Shown: positions 10,222-21,056, counted from the first letter of the stretch. The stretch: DNA of 64,000 nt from Xanthostigma xanthostigma (GCA_963575645.1 OY754470.1:6146501-6210500), one strand, 5' to 3'. Numbers and translations: made by a program. The notes: a model not told the origin generated them from the sequence alone.

Positions 10222-10552
10222 GTACCTATCTTCTATCTAGCTGAAGAGTTTGTTTGGTTGAACGCGTTAATCTAAGAAACTAGGTACTGGTTCGAATTGA
10301 AAAATTTATTTTTTGTTGGATAGTCCAATTATCGAGGAAGGCTATAGGCTATATAATATCATGCTACGACCAATAGATGCGGAGCATCAATGAAAAATGT
10401 AACTCAAAATTTGGCCGTCCGAAAAAAAAACTTTTGAACGTTAACTCCGATCATCATGAAATTTGGACACAACATTCATCTCTCGGTAAACTAAGATGAA
10501 CGTGCGTACTCATATCCCTCCGGTGAAACCGGGACAGGCCGCTATTATATTA
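10222..10552 (+). repeat. SINE-like repeat (gaagagtttgtttggttgaa type)
   Basis: Contains 'gaagagtttgtttggttgaa', 'gaacgcgttaatctaag', 'attatcgaggaaggctatag', 'atgctacgaccaatagatg' and ends in 'ccggtgaaaccgggacagg'. I recognise the order as a very widespread insect interspersed repeat. The end resembles the inverted head of family U (41517, 45287). Non-coding. Confidence 0.6.
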
Positions 10553-11514
10553 TAAATGTTTTACTTTGTAGGTAATGAATTTTGAAATCATACCCTATTT
10601 TACGCTCTTGAGGGATGATTTTTGCTGAAACGCTGAAACACGTATTTATTTATTTCTTATCAAAATCCTAAATACGAACTTTCGTATCTCCAAATGGTGG
10701 GTTCTCCGTACAAACTTTCATCCCCTATTTCATCTCTCTCTCTCTCCAGATTATTGCTCACACTCTCTGTGAATTTAACTTATATTTTTATTTGTCAATA
10801 AATGAATCGCAGAAATTCATAGTGTAGACGGTAGAAGTTTTATTATAAAACTATGGGGAATATTCTCGTATCTTTTGAAAGGCTTGACTGAGTTTTCTTG
10901 TATTAACATAGATATAAAAACAATTGAAATTTAACTCTTCTTCTTTATCTTCGCAGACTTCGAATTCGATTTATATTATCGCGAAGAGTATTTTTACAGT
11001 TCACTAAACGATAATATTCAATATTTAGATAAGCAATAAGCTCGCTTTTGCAAGACTGAAAATAAACATTTCTTAACGGTTATCCGGTCAGCGCATACAT
11101 TTATGCGGCTATAACCGACGGCGTGTTTTTTTGTCGACTCGGCAGCCGTCAAGACTACCGCCCACTCGGCACATATAATAATGATTTCCCTTATTTCCAT
11201 AATATTATGTACATAATATCGAACGCGTTAACATTAATATAGAATCGGTAGATAGTCGAGTATGTGAGCCTTATTTACAAATACATTTTGACTTTTCATT
11301 TTTACACCGAGGGATTACGTTACTGTGCTCATTTTATACAATCATCATCATATATATTTATACGCTAAGGTAAAGATGTTTGCCTCCCTTTTTTTAGAAA
11401 AAACTACACAATTTCTCCACATAAATTATACTTATATCATTTTACAGATAATTGCTTGCTCTACTGACATCGACAACTAAAAAATTTATTATTGCTTTTG
11501 TTTTTGTAAATTAA
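10553..11514. other. Gene-free stretch
   Basis: Holds a short (CT)n run near 10735-10748 and no supported gene. Sequence around 11090-11170 is somewhat richer in G and C, but its only open frame (minus strand, 60 codons) has no recognisable feature. Confidence 0.5.
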
Positions 11515-11926
11515 TTAAAATACAGCAACGCTTTAATTTTGAAACAACGTCAACACTTCGATCTGTCATCTGACCTTCATATTGTAATACAACAGACACA
11601 ATACTGCATACTGCCATCTAACGGCTTTAGTTTTGAAACAGCGAGCAACGCTGAACAACGTCAGAGCAATGATGCATGATGCCATCTGACGGCTTAGCTC
11701 AACGCTTTTGCTACTTGCGCCTCTATATGACAATTTTAGTAAAATATTTCTTCGATCTGTCATCTGAGCTTCATATTGTAATACAACAAAAAGAAGAACG
11801 TTATAAGCAGTGTGCAAAATTAGAAACAAATTGAATACCTGCAATCATATTTAAAAAATAATTTTGTAAAGTGATAATTATTATACTTATTTAGTGCGAA
11901 TAATTCGCACAGGTCACTCTAGTAGT
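11515..11926. repeat. Dispersed repeat family X, copy 2
   Basis: Matches 1-431, including the terminal palindrome 'gtgcgaataattcgcac' and 'aggtcac'. Differences are substitutions and loss or gain of short internal units, so the two copies diverged independently. Confidence 0.75.
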
Positions 11927-12646
11927 ATTAAATTATAATACGCGCCACGAATCTAAAGGCTCGGAAGTTAGATGCGAATGCGGGCTTGCGCTTGTACAGT
12001 CTGTTGAAAAACTACAAACTCGCAACTCAACAAAACTAAAATAGCAATAACAACTTGACAATAGCGTACACGACTGTACTTTAAAGCAGGAAAGCGACAA
12101 GTGACAAAGGCAACGAGCGATCACGGCCAATCATCGACGAGCGCACGTTCCGTGCAGGTAGCTGGGAGGTGGTGGAAAAAACTTGCAATTACAAAGTTAT
12201 ATGATTTGGATTGATGAAGGAAAAATTATAGACATTTAATAATTCTAGTTAATTTGTTTTAAATAAGAAGTAAAATACAGATCTATTTTACTGTCAAATG
12301 CCATATTTATTTGTATTATTGTGTTAATATTTTGAACGATTGCATGTTAAATCCAATGCGTGTCTGTATAGAATCTCCGAACATTGACCTTCTATAAAAA
12401 GGAAGCGGAACTCGGAAGTGTTCAAATTCATTTTTTGTTATGAAACAATAATGCTATATGAGTAAACATTTAGATAATTATCAGAAAGTTATTTTATAAT
12501 ATGAACACGTCTGCTTGAAGACTGCAAGTTTTCTTCCACAATTTTCTGTTCAAATTTATTATTTTTTTTTGTCAAATTCAAAATAACGTTAGTACAAAAT
12601 ATCGTAAGAGATCTGCTAATATTCACAATTTTCATTTTTTTTAAAC
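11927..12646. other. Gene-free stretch with a GC-richer first 240 bp
   Basis: Positions 11940-12175 are clearly less AT-rich than the flanks and contain several CpG words ('cgagcgatcacggcc', 'gacgagcgcacgttccgtgc'). No repeat partner was seen in the window. It could be a unique regulatory or untranslated segment, but no coding frame supports that. Confidence 0.4.
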
Positions 12647-12929
12647 CATAGTTTTTCAACCGGTGGTCCTCGGACCACTGGTGGTCGCAAAGATTTTTGG
12701 GATGTTGTATTTTACGGATTTTTTAACTAAGTATATTTTTTTTGTTACTGTCTGTTTTAATATACTTAAATATCGTTAAATCAGCATACGGTGTTGCAAA
12801 ATTAATTGTTTTGAATAACAAATTAATTATATATATAGGTATTTATTATTTTATTCTAATGTTGGTTGTCCGCAAAACATTTTTGGATTTTTTGGTGGTC
12901 CGCGGATGTAAAAAGGTTGAGAAACTATG
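12647..12929. mobile_element. hAT-like MITE (catagtttttcaacc ends)
   Basis: Inverted ends 'catagtttttcaaccggtgg' and 'ggttgagaaactatg', with matching 'ggtggtcc' and 'ggtccgcgg' just inside. The 'CA-GT-TCTCAACC' style end is typical of hAT MITEs. A convincing 8-bp TSD was not found, possibly because the adjacent palindrome (12929-13003) rearranged the right flank. Confidence 0.65.
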
Positions 12930-13003
12930 TTTAGCCATGGCAGGTCTATAATAACATTGGTTTAAAATTTAAACCAATGTTATTATAGACCTGTTATTGC
13001 TAA
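12929..13003. repeat. Near-perfect palindrome
   Basis: Core 12941-12993 is a perfect palindrome centred on 'ttaaaattta' with arms 'caggtctataataacattgg'. Outside it, 'gtttagc' and 'gctaaac' extend the symmetry. There is no loop, so this may be an inverted duplication junction rather than an ordinary MITE. Confidence 0.8.
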
Positions 13004-13720
13004 ACTTTTCCCACCGCGAGTCACATAGCTAATTTGTAAAAATCTCACGGGCCAATTGAATTCTTCTGTTACATTTTTATAATAACTCGTAATATTACAT
13101 TAAAATGTTCTATCACAAAGTAGAACACGTTTGAAATAATTTAAGCATATTTTTGTAAATTAATTCGGAGTTTAGAATTAGAGATTTGTACACGACTTGA
13201 ATAAAACGCTGTGCATGAATCTTTGTTACTTTCTTTCTTGCACCCTCATATCTCCTTTTCTAAATCACGATATTATAACTTAAAGGAGGTAGTACTCTAT
13301 CTCTCTCTAGTGTTTGTCTTTGGATGACGTCAGCAGTCAGCACCCGGAGACAAAATACGATATCTCTTAAGCTATACGCCCGATTGACGTGAAATTTGGC
13401 ATAGTCTTATGAAAATCCTATCCAAAACGGGTTATTCACCTACCATCACATATACTGTGGGTTTGAGTTGTTACGTGGATGGGGTGGATGATTGCGTAGA
13501 TGAGAAGGTCAATATAATATTTCCAGCGAAAGAGAGAGAGAGGAAGGTAGAGAGAGAGAGAGCGTGTATATGGATGGTAGGTGAAAAATCCGTTTTGGAT
13601 AGGATTAGCATAGAATTCGTTTTTAGTGGGTGTCTACGTCGAGAAAGAAGTAACTATATGCCAAATAATGGGAACGCATCCGTGTTTCGTCTCATTCGCG
13701 TGCGAAGCCACGGGTAACGG
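13004..13720. repeat. Repeat-rich segment with inverted pair and GA microsatellite
   Basis: Arms 13412-13445 and 13573-13606 are reverse complements ('aaaatcctatccaaaacggg' and its complement). Between them lies a (GA)n run from 13529 to about 13562. The segment starts and ends with retroposon-like phrases ('cccgattgacgtgaaatttg', 'cgcgtgcgaagccacgggta'). The 102-codon open frame through it is produced by the inverted repeat and microsatellite and is not a gene. Confidence 0.65.
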
Positions 13721-14146
13721 TTAGTATCTTATAGTGACAGTATCGTGGTTCTAAGTAACATAGAACAACACATCCGTTTTATATTTAAGTGAAAAGTCAG
13801 TGGATAGTGAATCAGTTGCATTGATAATATATATAAGTATAGTGTAAAAAGATTTCGAATACCTGTAAGTTCGAATCTCGGAAATAAATTATTTAAAGAA
13901 AGATACTTCAGTCGATAGCGTTTTTACAAACTTCTGTATTGTGATAATAAGCCGATAAAACTAATCCTCCGAACGGAAATGAAACTTATAAGGAAATGGA
14001 AAATATTCTCACAATCTGATTTAGAGCTAGCATATACTTCCTTTATTTTGTTATTGCGATGTAAACTGTGTGAAGAAAAATGCGAAAGAAGGGTCTTTTT
14101 TTCTGGCTAATGTGCTACCGATTTCAAGTTACATACTGTGAAGTTG
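13721..14146. other. Gene-free stretch
   Basis: No supported feature. Confidence 0.5.
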
Positions 14147-14154
14147 CCGTGAAG

Positions 14155-14408
14155 CAAGGGCGTAGATATTTTATTTTTCGGGGGGGGGGGGGGTTGGAAG
14201 CAAAGAAGTCAATATTTTTTTAAGTTTTTTTTAATATCACACAAGAATACTCACAAAGTAAGATGTCAAGCAAAATATTAATTTCCAAAACAATTGTACA
14301 AATTTTTTTTCAAGAAGTGTTTCTACATTTTATTTTTTTAGCCATGGTATTCGTATTATTTTCAATTTTATTTTTTATAATTATGATAATTAGTAAATTA
14401 CGCCCTTG
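14155..14408. mobile_element. Family A hAT-type MITE, intact copy 2
   Basis: Ends 'caagggcgtagatat' and 'attacgcccttg' are inverted. An exact 8-bp TSD 'ccgtgaag' lies at 14147-14154 and 14409-14416. A run of about 15 G follows the left end. The interior phrases 'aagaatactcacaaagta' and 'gatgtcaagcaaaatatt' define the family. The 8-bp TSD places it in hAT. No coding sequence. Confidence 0.92.
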
Positions 14409-14416
14409 CCGTGAAG

Positions 14417-14676
14417 TTATTGTTAAAAAAACGACCAAGCACGTGTTGGACACACACACGATAGCGTTCCGTTGGGTTCGAATGACGTATTTATAGTCGC
14501 AATCGTTGCTTGACAAATATCACACCCTAACCTATAAATGCGTCATTGCAGTATCTTGATATTGTTTTGTAGATTGTTAATTAAAAAGAAGTCGTGTATT
14601 CGTGCCCTTTGATAAACCAAGCAGGTAGTCTTAATAAATATTGACATGTACACTAGTGACATCTAACGGTTTATTT
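14417..14676. other. Gene-free stretch
   Basis: No supported feature between two mobile elements. Confidence 0.5.
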
Positions 14677-15352
14677 TTGACGTGATAACGTCTTATAAAT
14701 TGATGAATCACCAATATTATAAATTGATAAAACACAGGCTGCATGCACGAAAAAGTGTAACGTAACGTTCCTAACGTTCCTAACGCGTAACGTTCCGCCT
14801 GACCCTGTGCGTGCTTTTTGCTAATTTCTCGCTCAATTTAAATCAGATCGGTTTGAAACCAGTCTTAAACGAAAGAGAAGAACATTTTACAAAGATTTCG
14901 TATAACAGAATTTGCCTAAACAGTTTTTTTATATAAATTTATATAGAAAAATATTTTATACAAATTTATATAGAAAAATAGCTGTATAAATGCAATGTTG
15001 TCTAATGCATGGCGCGACGCGGTCGGTTGTCTTTGTTTGCCGTACATGGAAATTAGAAGCAAACGTATGTCTTGTCTTAACATGAAAACGGCTGCATTTC
15101 TAATGTTTAATTCAATTTTTTGACATTAGTATATTGTGAAATGCAACGCCTTCTAAGTTAAGTATTGGAATAACTAATTATTATTAGAACATAATACTTT
15201 GACAGTTGCAAACGTCACTTTTGACATTTCTTATCATTCCGACACCAAGGATAAGCGGATTGAAACCAAATTTTGGGAGGTTTAGGTTATGTATTACGGA
15301 ATACGTTATCACGTAAAACTATCGTCCGTAAACCGACTTTACAGACAACCAA
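14677..15352 (+). mobile_element. Family B, full copy, type-1 interior
   Basis: Left end 'ttgacgtgataacgtc', right end 'ccgactttacagacaaccaa', with the same interior as 5221-5885 in the opposite orientation. T-runs abut both ends, as in other copies, so insertion favours T-rich DNA or duplicates T residues. The short tandem 'taacgttcc' units near the left end are variable between copies. Confidence 0.88.
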
Positions 15353-16202
15353 TTTTTTTTTTGTAATTTCGTTACACAATACTACAGTTTTATAGACATT
15401 TTGATCAAAATTTGGCATGGTAATGAATATATAGAACAGTAATTTGTTTTCCTTTGAGTACAGTCTAATGTTCTACGTAATAAAAAAATCTAACAACGAC
15501 ATTCAACTATTTCTATGTCTATAAAAATTATAAATAGTCATAAGATCCTTATGTCACCCGTAAGAGGTAACTTTGAGATAGTTACAAAACACCTTGTCTT
15601 GCACATAATGACTATTGGCTTAAGTTTTTTGGTTGCGTGACCAACAAAAACTTTCTGATATTCTACGTCGTATTGTCTTTATTGCAACGGATTCTAGACT
15701 TTTGTGAACGCCCACAAAAAACAAACACTTCAGCTGACCGATATCGAACTATGTTATAAGAATAAATTCAAAACTAGAACCGGGATAGGAAAACTGTGGA
15801 ATTATAACCCAAATTCCCCTTTTTTTTTTTTTTTTTATTTAAATAAAACACGCTCAGCATCTAAGGCTATTGCGTGGATATATCGTTATCTACAGGTAAG
15901 GTAAGTATTACAATAATAATTTATGATTACACTTGTTTATGGTGTACATGTTATGGTAAGTATCATTTGACTATTATTTAATATTTTATATTTTATTTAA
16001 TAATTCTGTTTTTTTTAGGTATTTTAGGATGACCCCTTTTTTAATTGATGTGAAAATCGCTGATAACTACGAAATTAATAATGCGTTAACAATGGTCGCG
16101 CATGTCTTTACGAGTTTGTCGTGCACGATTTGTTCTGCCTGTGACGTCATCGTACACACACAGGGGAAAATGAATTGCGGCATGTGTATAACACGGGGTT
16201 AC
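15353..16202. other. Gene-free stretch with a GC-richer patch
   Basis: A poly-T run lies at about 15821-15838. Positions 16085-16200 are richer in G and C ('gtcgcgcatgtctttacgag', 'tgtgacgtcatcgtacac') and lie in a 64-codon open frame with no recognisable domain. A splice-like 'cag/gtaaggtaag' at 15895 was considered but does not connect to an open downstream frame. Confidence 0.4.
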
Positions 16203-16215
16203 TTCTTCTATTTTA

Positions 16216-16463
16216 ATAAATAAAATTATCGACCAATTTTTCAGACAATATATTAACAAAAAATATCAATAATACATTAAACGATTAACGTTTCGATCCG
16301 GATTTCGATCTTCTTAGATCCGTTCTGAAGAAGATCCAAATCCGGATCGAAACGTTAATCGTTTAATGTATTATTGATATTTTTTGTTAATATATTGTCT
16401 GAAACATGGTCGATAATTTTATTTATTGAAGAGTTCTAATCAGACGTTAATCAAAGATTTGAA
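16216..16463 (+). mobile_element. Family P (Penelope-like) inverted element, copy 1, 13-bp TSD
   Basis: Two head-to-head arms meet near 16325; each carries 'gatccggatttcgatcttct' or its complement, 'cgaaacgttaa' and 'ttgttaatatattgtctga'. The exact 13-bp TSD 'ttcttctatttta' lies at 16203-16215 and 16464-16476. The right arm is complete ('gttctaatcagacgttaatc'), and the left arm is truncated. Variable-length TSDs plus one truncated inverted arm fit Penelope-like retroelements; the 'aaatccggatcgaaacgt' motif also resembles Penelope 3' regions. No protein is encoded here. Confidence 0.75.
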
Positions 16464-16476
16464 TTCTTCTATTTTA

Positions 16477-16849
16477 AGTTCGTGTTACGAACTGGTCTTA
16501 GAGAGGACGTGTCCTTTATTTTAATTTGAGCCGAATATAGTTTTATAATAAGAATTTAAACATAGTATCTGAAGGACTCAGAATGTAACAACTGTATTTT
16601 CTGAACATTTTCCAAGTTAAGGATTTCAGCCTTGTTACTTATTTTATCATCCTTCTAACTTATTTTATCCCTTAGAAAAAGGGATAAAAATTGTTAAATA
16701 ATTCAATCCAAATCTTATTTCCCGATAACACTTTCCACGCAGCCTTAAAACTTTATGTAATATGTTTTTCGTGTATAAATTGTTAATTTCAGAAATGTTT
16801 TCCTTTGTTAAATAGATTCGTCGGCATACTTGGTTTTTCTAAAATGAGT
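16477..16849. other. Gene-free stretch
   Basis: AT-rich; a small inverted word around 'ttatcccttagaaaaaggga' at about 16665-16690 is the only structure noted. Confidence 0.5.
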
Positions 16850-17228
16850 AAACTTTTCTTTATTTTAGTTTATATTTATATTTTAGATATCCTTCAAGTA
16901 AGTAAGATAAAGTCAAGTAGGTACATAAAATACAGATCTAAAACAAATATATCATAAAATACAAAAGTTAAAATTTGTTAAAATTAATATTAAAAAAATC
17001 CTCAGTGGGATATAAGCACTCATTTATGCAAACTTCTTTTATTTTTTTGTTAAACTCTTTAAAATTCAATTGTCGTAGTGTAAGAGGCAAAGCATTAAAA
17101 AATTTATAGTTTATGCATATATAGCTTCTGTCAGTCAGGTCCAAACTCACCCTCGGTATGCGTGTATCCTTACGGTATCTTGTAAGGTAATTATGTTGAT
17201 CGGAGTGTATGTTGCTACACTGCGTCAA
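16850..17228 (-). pseudogene. LINE fragment: C-terminal end of a jockey/CR1-like reverse transcriptase
   Basis: On the minus strand, 17228-16968 encodes about 86 residues ending in a stop. The pattern 'HNYLTRYRKDTRIPRVSL', then 'YICINYKFFNALPLTL', then 'FNKKIKEVCI' is the familiar C-terminal tail of non-LTR reverse transcriptases: a substrate-like 'YNTR' motif, 'NxLP' and a basic helix. An in-frame stop lies immediately upstream, so the copy is 5' truncated, as is usual for LINEs. Positions 16850-16967 would be its AT-rich 3' untranslated region. It cannot act on its own. Confidence 0.8.
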
Positions 17229-17805
17229 TCAGGACTGACTGTGTTTACACTTTTAGTCAGACATTGAAATACCTACCAAACAGGTCCGCGTATCTAAGCG
17301 CAATAATGTTAAAAGTGAACACTTTTTACACTGGAGCACGATACCAAAACACACATAGTAATTAATTATTTTTAATAATAAACTGAAAATCTACATTGTT
17401 TTTTAAATTATTTTACAAATTGAACCTGGGAAGTGGGAACTGGAAAATGGATCGCACTAATAATACCAACGATATTTCGACGCCCGCAACCTAGGCTTCT
17501 ATAGAATCTGGCGAACTGTATTTTTATGATCGCAAAACAGTGAATTCAAATACAATTTTTACCACTATTTGTGTATTTTTGCGTAAAACAATTTGTTCCT
17601 GCACAATTTGTAGCAAATAAAATTGAAATTGTATTTCAAAACGGTTTATACCTTTCTGCGAGTCAACATAATAGTCAGCGTTTTTCTAAAATGAGAAGAG
17701 AGAATATTGAAGGTACTACGTTTTGGGGTATCTTTGTATTACACGAGTGTCGCAAACGATGCGACAGACGAAATTCAACCTTTTAAGCATTTTTTAAACT
17801 ACTAG
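17229..17805. other. Gene-free stretch with an unassigned open frame
   Basis: An open frame at 17571-17786 (plus, about 71 codons) has slightly coding-like composition in 'VANKIEIVFQNGLYLSAS', but no domain is recognisable and no splice or start context supports it. Confidence 0.35.
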
Positions 17806-18002
17806 CCCGGTCCAGCTTCGCTTGTGTTTGCAGATTACCCCCTAGAGATAGATAGACTTTTTTTGTAGAACATATTATTATGCCCAACAAATCTTCCAAT
17901 GCATTAAAATATTTTTGACAATTTAGGCATACAGTTTCTTATATCGACAAACCAGACACAAAAACGTGGCCAGACAATTGGCGCCCAACGCCGGGCAAAT
18001 TG
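17806..18002 (+). repeat. Retroposon-like head and possible LTR-element primer-binding site
   Basis: 'tagcccggtccagcttcgct' at 17810 resembles the heads of families T and U. At 17979-17990 'tggcgcccaacg' matches the primer-binding sequence found just inside the 5' LTR of many retroelements, and it is preceded by 'cagaca', which could be an LTR end. No LTR pair or gag/pol sequence is visible, so at most this is a scrap of an LTR retrotransposon. Confidence 0.35.
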
Positions 18003-18463
18003 TTACACCAACGGATCTTCTATGCAATTCGATTTTATTAGCAAGATTTCGTGTAGAATCGCCTCTTCACGGTCTTTTTGTTTAAACAAAAGAAACGGCT
18101 GGACCGATTTTGAAAAATCACATTTTTCATTTGAGCGATTTCGTCTTAGAAAGAAATGACCACGTACGTACGTACATACACACGTACTTATTTTCAAAAA
18201 TAGTGGTAAAATATTGTAGTGACCTTGAAAAGTAAAAGTGTGTTAAAATTTTGGTTTTCTATTTTCGGATTTATTAAAGTAGCTTCCTAATATACTGGAG
18301 AAATTAATGGGAAAGTGGTACCTAATTGAAAGATAGTAATGGTACGAGTGGCGTCTGTTTTGACATAACGTCGAGAAATGGACGCTAATTATGCTCTATT
18401 ATCAAATAATTAGTCGTATCTATGTCAGTACGTAAGTGCCAGTTTAAATATTCTTGCACTCTG
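18003..18463. other. Repeat-derived stretch with CGTA microsatellite
   Basis: 'ggctggaccgattttgaaaa' at about 18097 is a phrase common in insect interspersed repeats. A (CGTA)n/(CATA)n run lies at about 18162-18188. No gene. Confidence 0.5.
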
Positions 18464-18465
18464 TA

Positions 18466-19598
18466 CAGGATGATTTTTAAGTTGATTCTTCTTTTTTAAC
18501 AGCGTGTAGAAATCAAATAGACGTACAAATATTTTAAGTAACTTTTTTATCAAAACTCAAAAATAAGAGAAACAGCCGTTCAAAGTTTAATTAAATTTTT
18601 TAAATTTTATTTAATCAATTAAAAAGCCCGGTTAACACACGCGAAGAAATGATAGCACGAATCGGAAATAATTCGCGGAAGGCCTTTATTACTATACTAC
18701 AAGCATGGCTACAGCGCACGCATCTTTGTGTCCAACAAAACGGGGACAACTTGGAACAAGTGAATACTTGATGACGACATAACATATCTTCATAGTGACA
18801 GAACATAACGCCAGGACCGATCTCAAAATTTGATGAAATTTAAAAAAAAACTTTGACAACTCGTTCGAACTTCGAACAATTTCTGTGAACACTTGATAAT
18901 GACATAACATGTTTTCATAGTGACATAACATAACGCCAGGATCTATCTCAAAATTTGATAAAATTTAAAAAAAAACTTTGACAACTCGTTCTAGCTTCGA
19001 ACAATTTCTGTGAATACTTGATAATGACATAACATATTTCCATAGTGACATAACATAACGCCAGGATCGATCTCAAAATTTGATAAAATTTAAAAAAAAA
19101 CTTTGACAACTCGTTTGAGCTTCGAACAATTTCTGTGAATACTTGATAATGACATAACATATTTCCATAGTGACATAACATAACGCCAGGATCGATCTCA
19201 AAATTTGATAAAATTTTAAAAAAAACTTTGACAACTCGTTCGAGCTTCGAACAATTTCTGTGAATACTTGATAATGACATAACATATTTCCATAGTGACA
19301 TAACATAACGCCAGGATCGATCACAAAATTTGATAAAATTTTAAAAAAAACTTTGACAACTCGTTCGAGCTTCGAACAATTTCTGTGAATACTTGATAAT
19401 GACATAACATATTTCCATAGTGACTTAACATAACGCCAGGATTGATCTCAAAATTTGATAAAATTAAAAAAAAAAACTTTGACAACTCGTTCCTCTTTCA
19501 TTTTTGAGTTTTGATAAAAAAGTTACATGAAATATTTATTCATCTATTTGATTTCTGCACGCTGTTAAAAAAAAAGAATCAACTTAAAAATCACTCTG
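18466..19598. mobile_element. Mariner-like inverted-end element carrying ~6 tandem 125-bp units
   Basis: Ends 'caggatgatttttaagttg' and its complement are flanked by TA (18464-18465 and 19599-19600). The arms extend about 100 bp ('atcaaatagacgtacaaata', 'atcaaaactcaaaaa' and complements). Between them, 18761-19493 is a tandem array. 'TA...CAGG' ends are mariner-like. No transposase. The overlapping minus-strand open frames are products of the repeat; 125 is not a multiple of three, so each unit changes frame. Confidence 0.88.
18761..19493. repeat. 125-bp minisatellite, about 5.9 units
   Basis: The word 'ctttgacaactcgtt' starts at 18851, 18976, 19101, 19226, 19351 and (with one extra base) 19477, fixing the period at 125. 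Unit landmarks are 'tcgaacaatttctgtgaa', 'cttgataatgacataacat' and 'cataacgccaggat'. The last four units are almost identical and the first is the most divergent, as expected if the array grew at one side. Confidence 0.93.
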
Positions 19599-19600
19599 TA

Positions 19601-20140
19601 TAAATCAAATCGAGTATGCTCTAACGACAGCATATTATTATAGCCTCAGGATGACACGTGTATGACGTGAAGCAGTGGAAACGGAAACACCGAGACTTCT
19701 GCTATATGCGTCCGTGCTTTCTCCTTTTCGTTTCTCTCTCTCTCTCTATCTCTCTCTCTTTTTAGCAATCTCTGTACTTATCTTTGTTTACTACATATTT
19801 TTAGCTTTAAGCTTTCATTTTACAATATATCTACAACCAGACATGAATCGCGTTGCATGTCAAATGAGTCTGGTCGATCATTTTCCGCTCGGTTATTCAA
19901 CTCAGTAATTTCAACGGAGATACGTAAAATATTTTTGTATTAGTCAATTCAGTAACAAAATAGGTTTAAAAACTAAAACCCGACTACTGAAAAGTATGAA
20001 ACAAGAAAATATTATCATCTGAGGATAGCCGTGGTCATATGCCACCTTCCTTAACAAAACAATTTTACAGTAGTAAGCGATCATAAGCTCTAGGGCAAAG
20101 TGCATCACATTTTGGTGTTTTTGCGCATGAGCGACATAAA
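19601..20140. other. Gene-free stretch with (CT)n run
   Basis: Pyrimidine microsatellite at about 19732-19762. The open frame over it is driven by the CT run. No gene supported. Confidence 0.55.
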
Positions 20141-20147
20141 TAGACTA

Positions 20148-21049
20148 AGCTCCCATGACAGAAAAAGTTACCCCTACGAACACCTGAAAATTATAAAGTG
20201 AAAATGGCTGAAAAACATGTAAGAAACATGTTACGCCCGCCAGACTAGTAAAAATTTGTTAATTGTTAAAAAAAATTTCTAGTTAGCAACGATTATACCA
20301 TATTTTTTCATTAAAAACTGTGGTCGCATTTAATGAAAAAATATGGTATAATCGTTGCTAACTAGAAATTTTTTTTTAATTCTAAATTAATACGGTAGAT
20401 CTCTTTTATGTACTTTAATACATTTTTCATCAAAATATTGTTTTTACCATGCCAGATTCAATTTTTAAGCGCCGTGACAGCGTTTTTTCATAAACAAATC
20501 AGCTTTTACAAGGGCCGTGTCAAAACACCACCTTAATTTTTTTCTGAAAGAAGGTTTGACATCTATTTTATGCATAAAAATTGGTCTGTTAGCGAAAAAA
20601 TGTTTTTTACTGTGACAGACTTCATAAAAAAAAAATGTATAACAAATGAAGTCTGACAAATTTATTAACAAAAATTGTCAGCCAGACAAGTTGTATTAGA
20701 TAGAAGAGATTTTAAACTTTATTTAAAAAAAAATCAAGGAGGTGTTATGAAATGTATTTTCATAAAAAAAATAATTTATAACAAATTAAGTCTGACAAAT
20801 TTATTAACAAAAATTGTCAGCCAGACCAGTTTTTTCAAAAATGGTACATTATTTACTACAAATTGTATAAATTTCAAGCAGGTGTTTTGGAAAGTAAAAT
20901 CATGTTTTATTTTTAAATTCATAAAAAGTAACAATTAACAAATTTTTACTAGTCTGGCGGGCGTAACACGTTTCTTACATGTTTTTCAGCCATTTTCATT
21001 TTATAATTTTGAGGTGTTCGTAGGGGTAACTTTTTCTGTCATGGGAGCT
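20148..21049. mobile_element. Foldback element with ~120-bp terminal inverted repeats
   Basis: Left arm 20148-20267 and right arm 20930-21049 are near-identical inverted repeats ('agctcccatgacagaaaa', 'gttacccctacgaacacct', 'cgcccgccagactagtaa'). Flanks 'tagacta' (20141-20147) and 'tggacta' (21050-21056) are a likely 7-bp TSD with one mismatch. Inside are a second hairpin (20269-20377) and two copies, about 138 bp apart, of 'gtctgacaaatttattaaca' (20652 and 20790). No transposase. The superfamily is unclear. Confidence 0.85.
20269..20377. repeat. Hairpin nested inside the 20148-21049 element
   Basis: Arms built on 'ctagttagcaacgattatac' and complement pair almost perfectly around a loop 'aactgtggtcgcat'. 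It could be a separate foldback inserted next to the left arm or an integral part of the element. Confidence 0.8.
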
Positions 21050-21056
21050 TGGACTA

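Noticed and set aside
13409..13717. 102-codon open frame
   Set aside because: It passes through an inverted repeat and a GA microsatellite within a retroposon-like segment.
14310..14496. Overlapping open frames on both strands at family A copy 2
   Set aside because: They span the element's end and TSD; the hydrophobic peptides reflect the T-rich interior.
15858..16223. Two-exon gene model (15858-15895 joined to 16019 onward)
   Set aside because: The donor 'cag/gtaaggtaag' looks good, but the acceptor choices near 16018-16028 put a stop codon directly in the continuing frame, and the right part runs into the TSD of family P.
18615..19405. Four overlapping minus-strand open frames of 63-117 codons
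   Set aside because: They read through the 125-bp tandem array; the period is not a multiple of three, so the similar peptides arise from repeated DNA, not from a protein.
18761..19493. Tandem array as a CRISPR locus
   Set aside because: Units are contiguous 125-mers without unique spacers, inside a transposon, in a eukaryotic genome.
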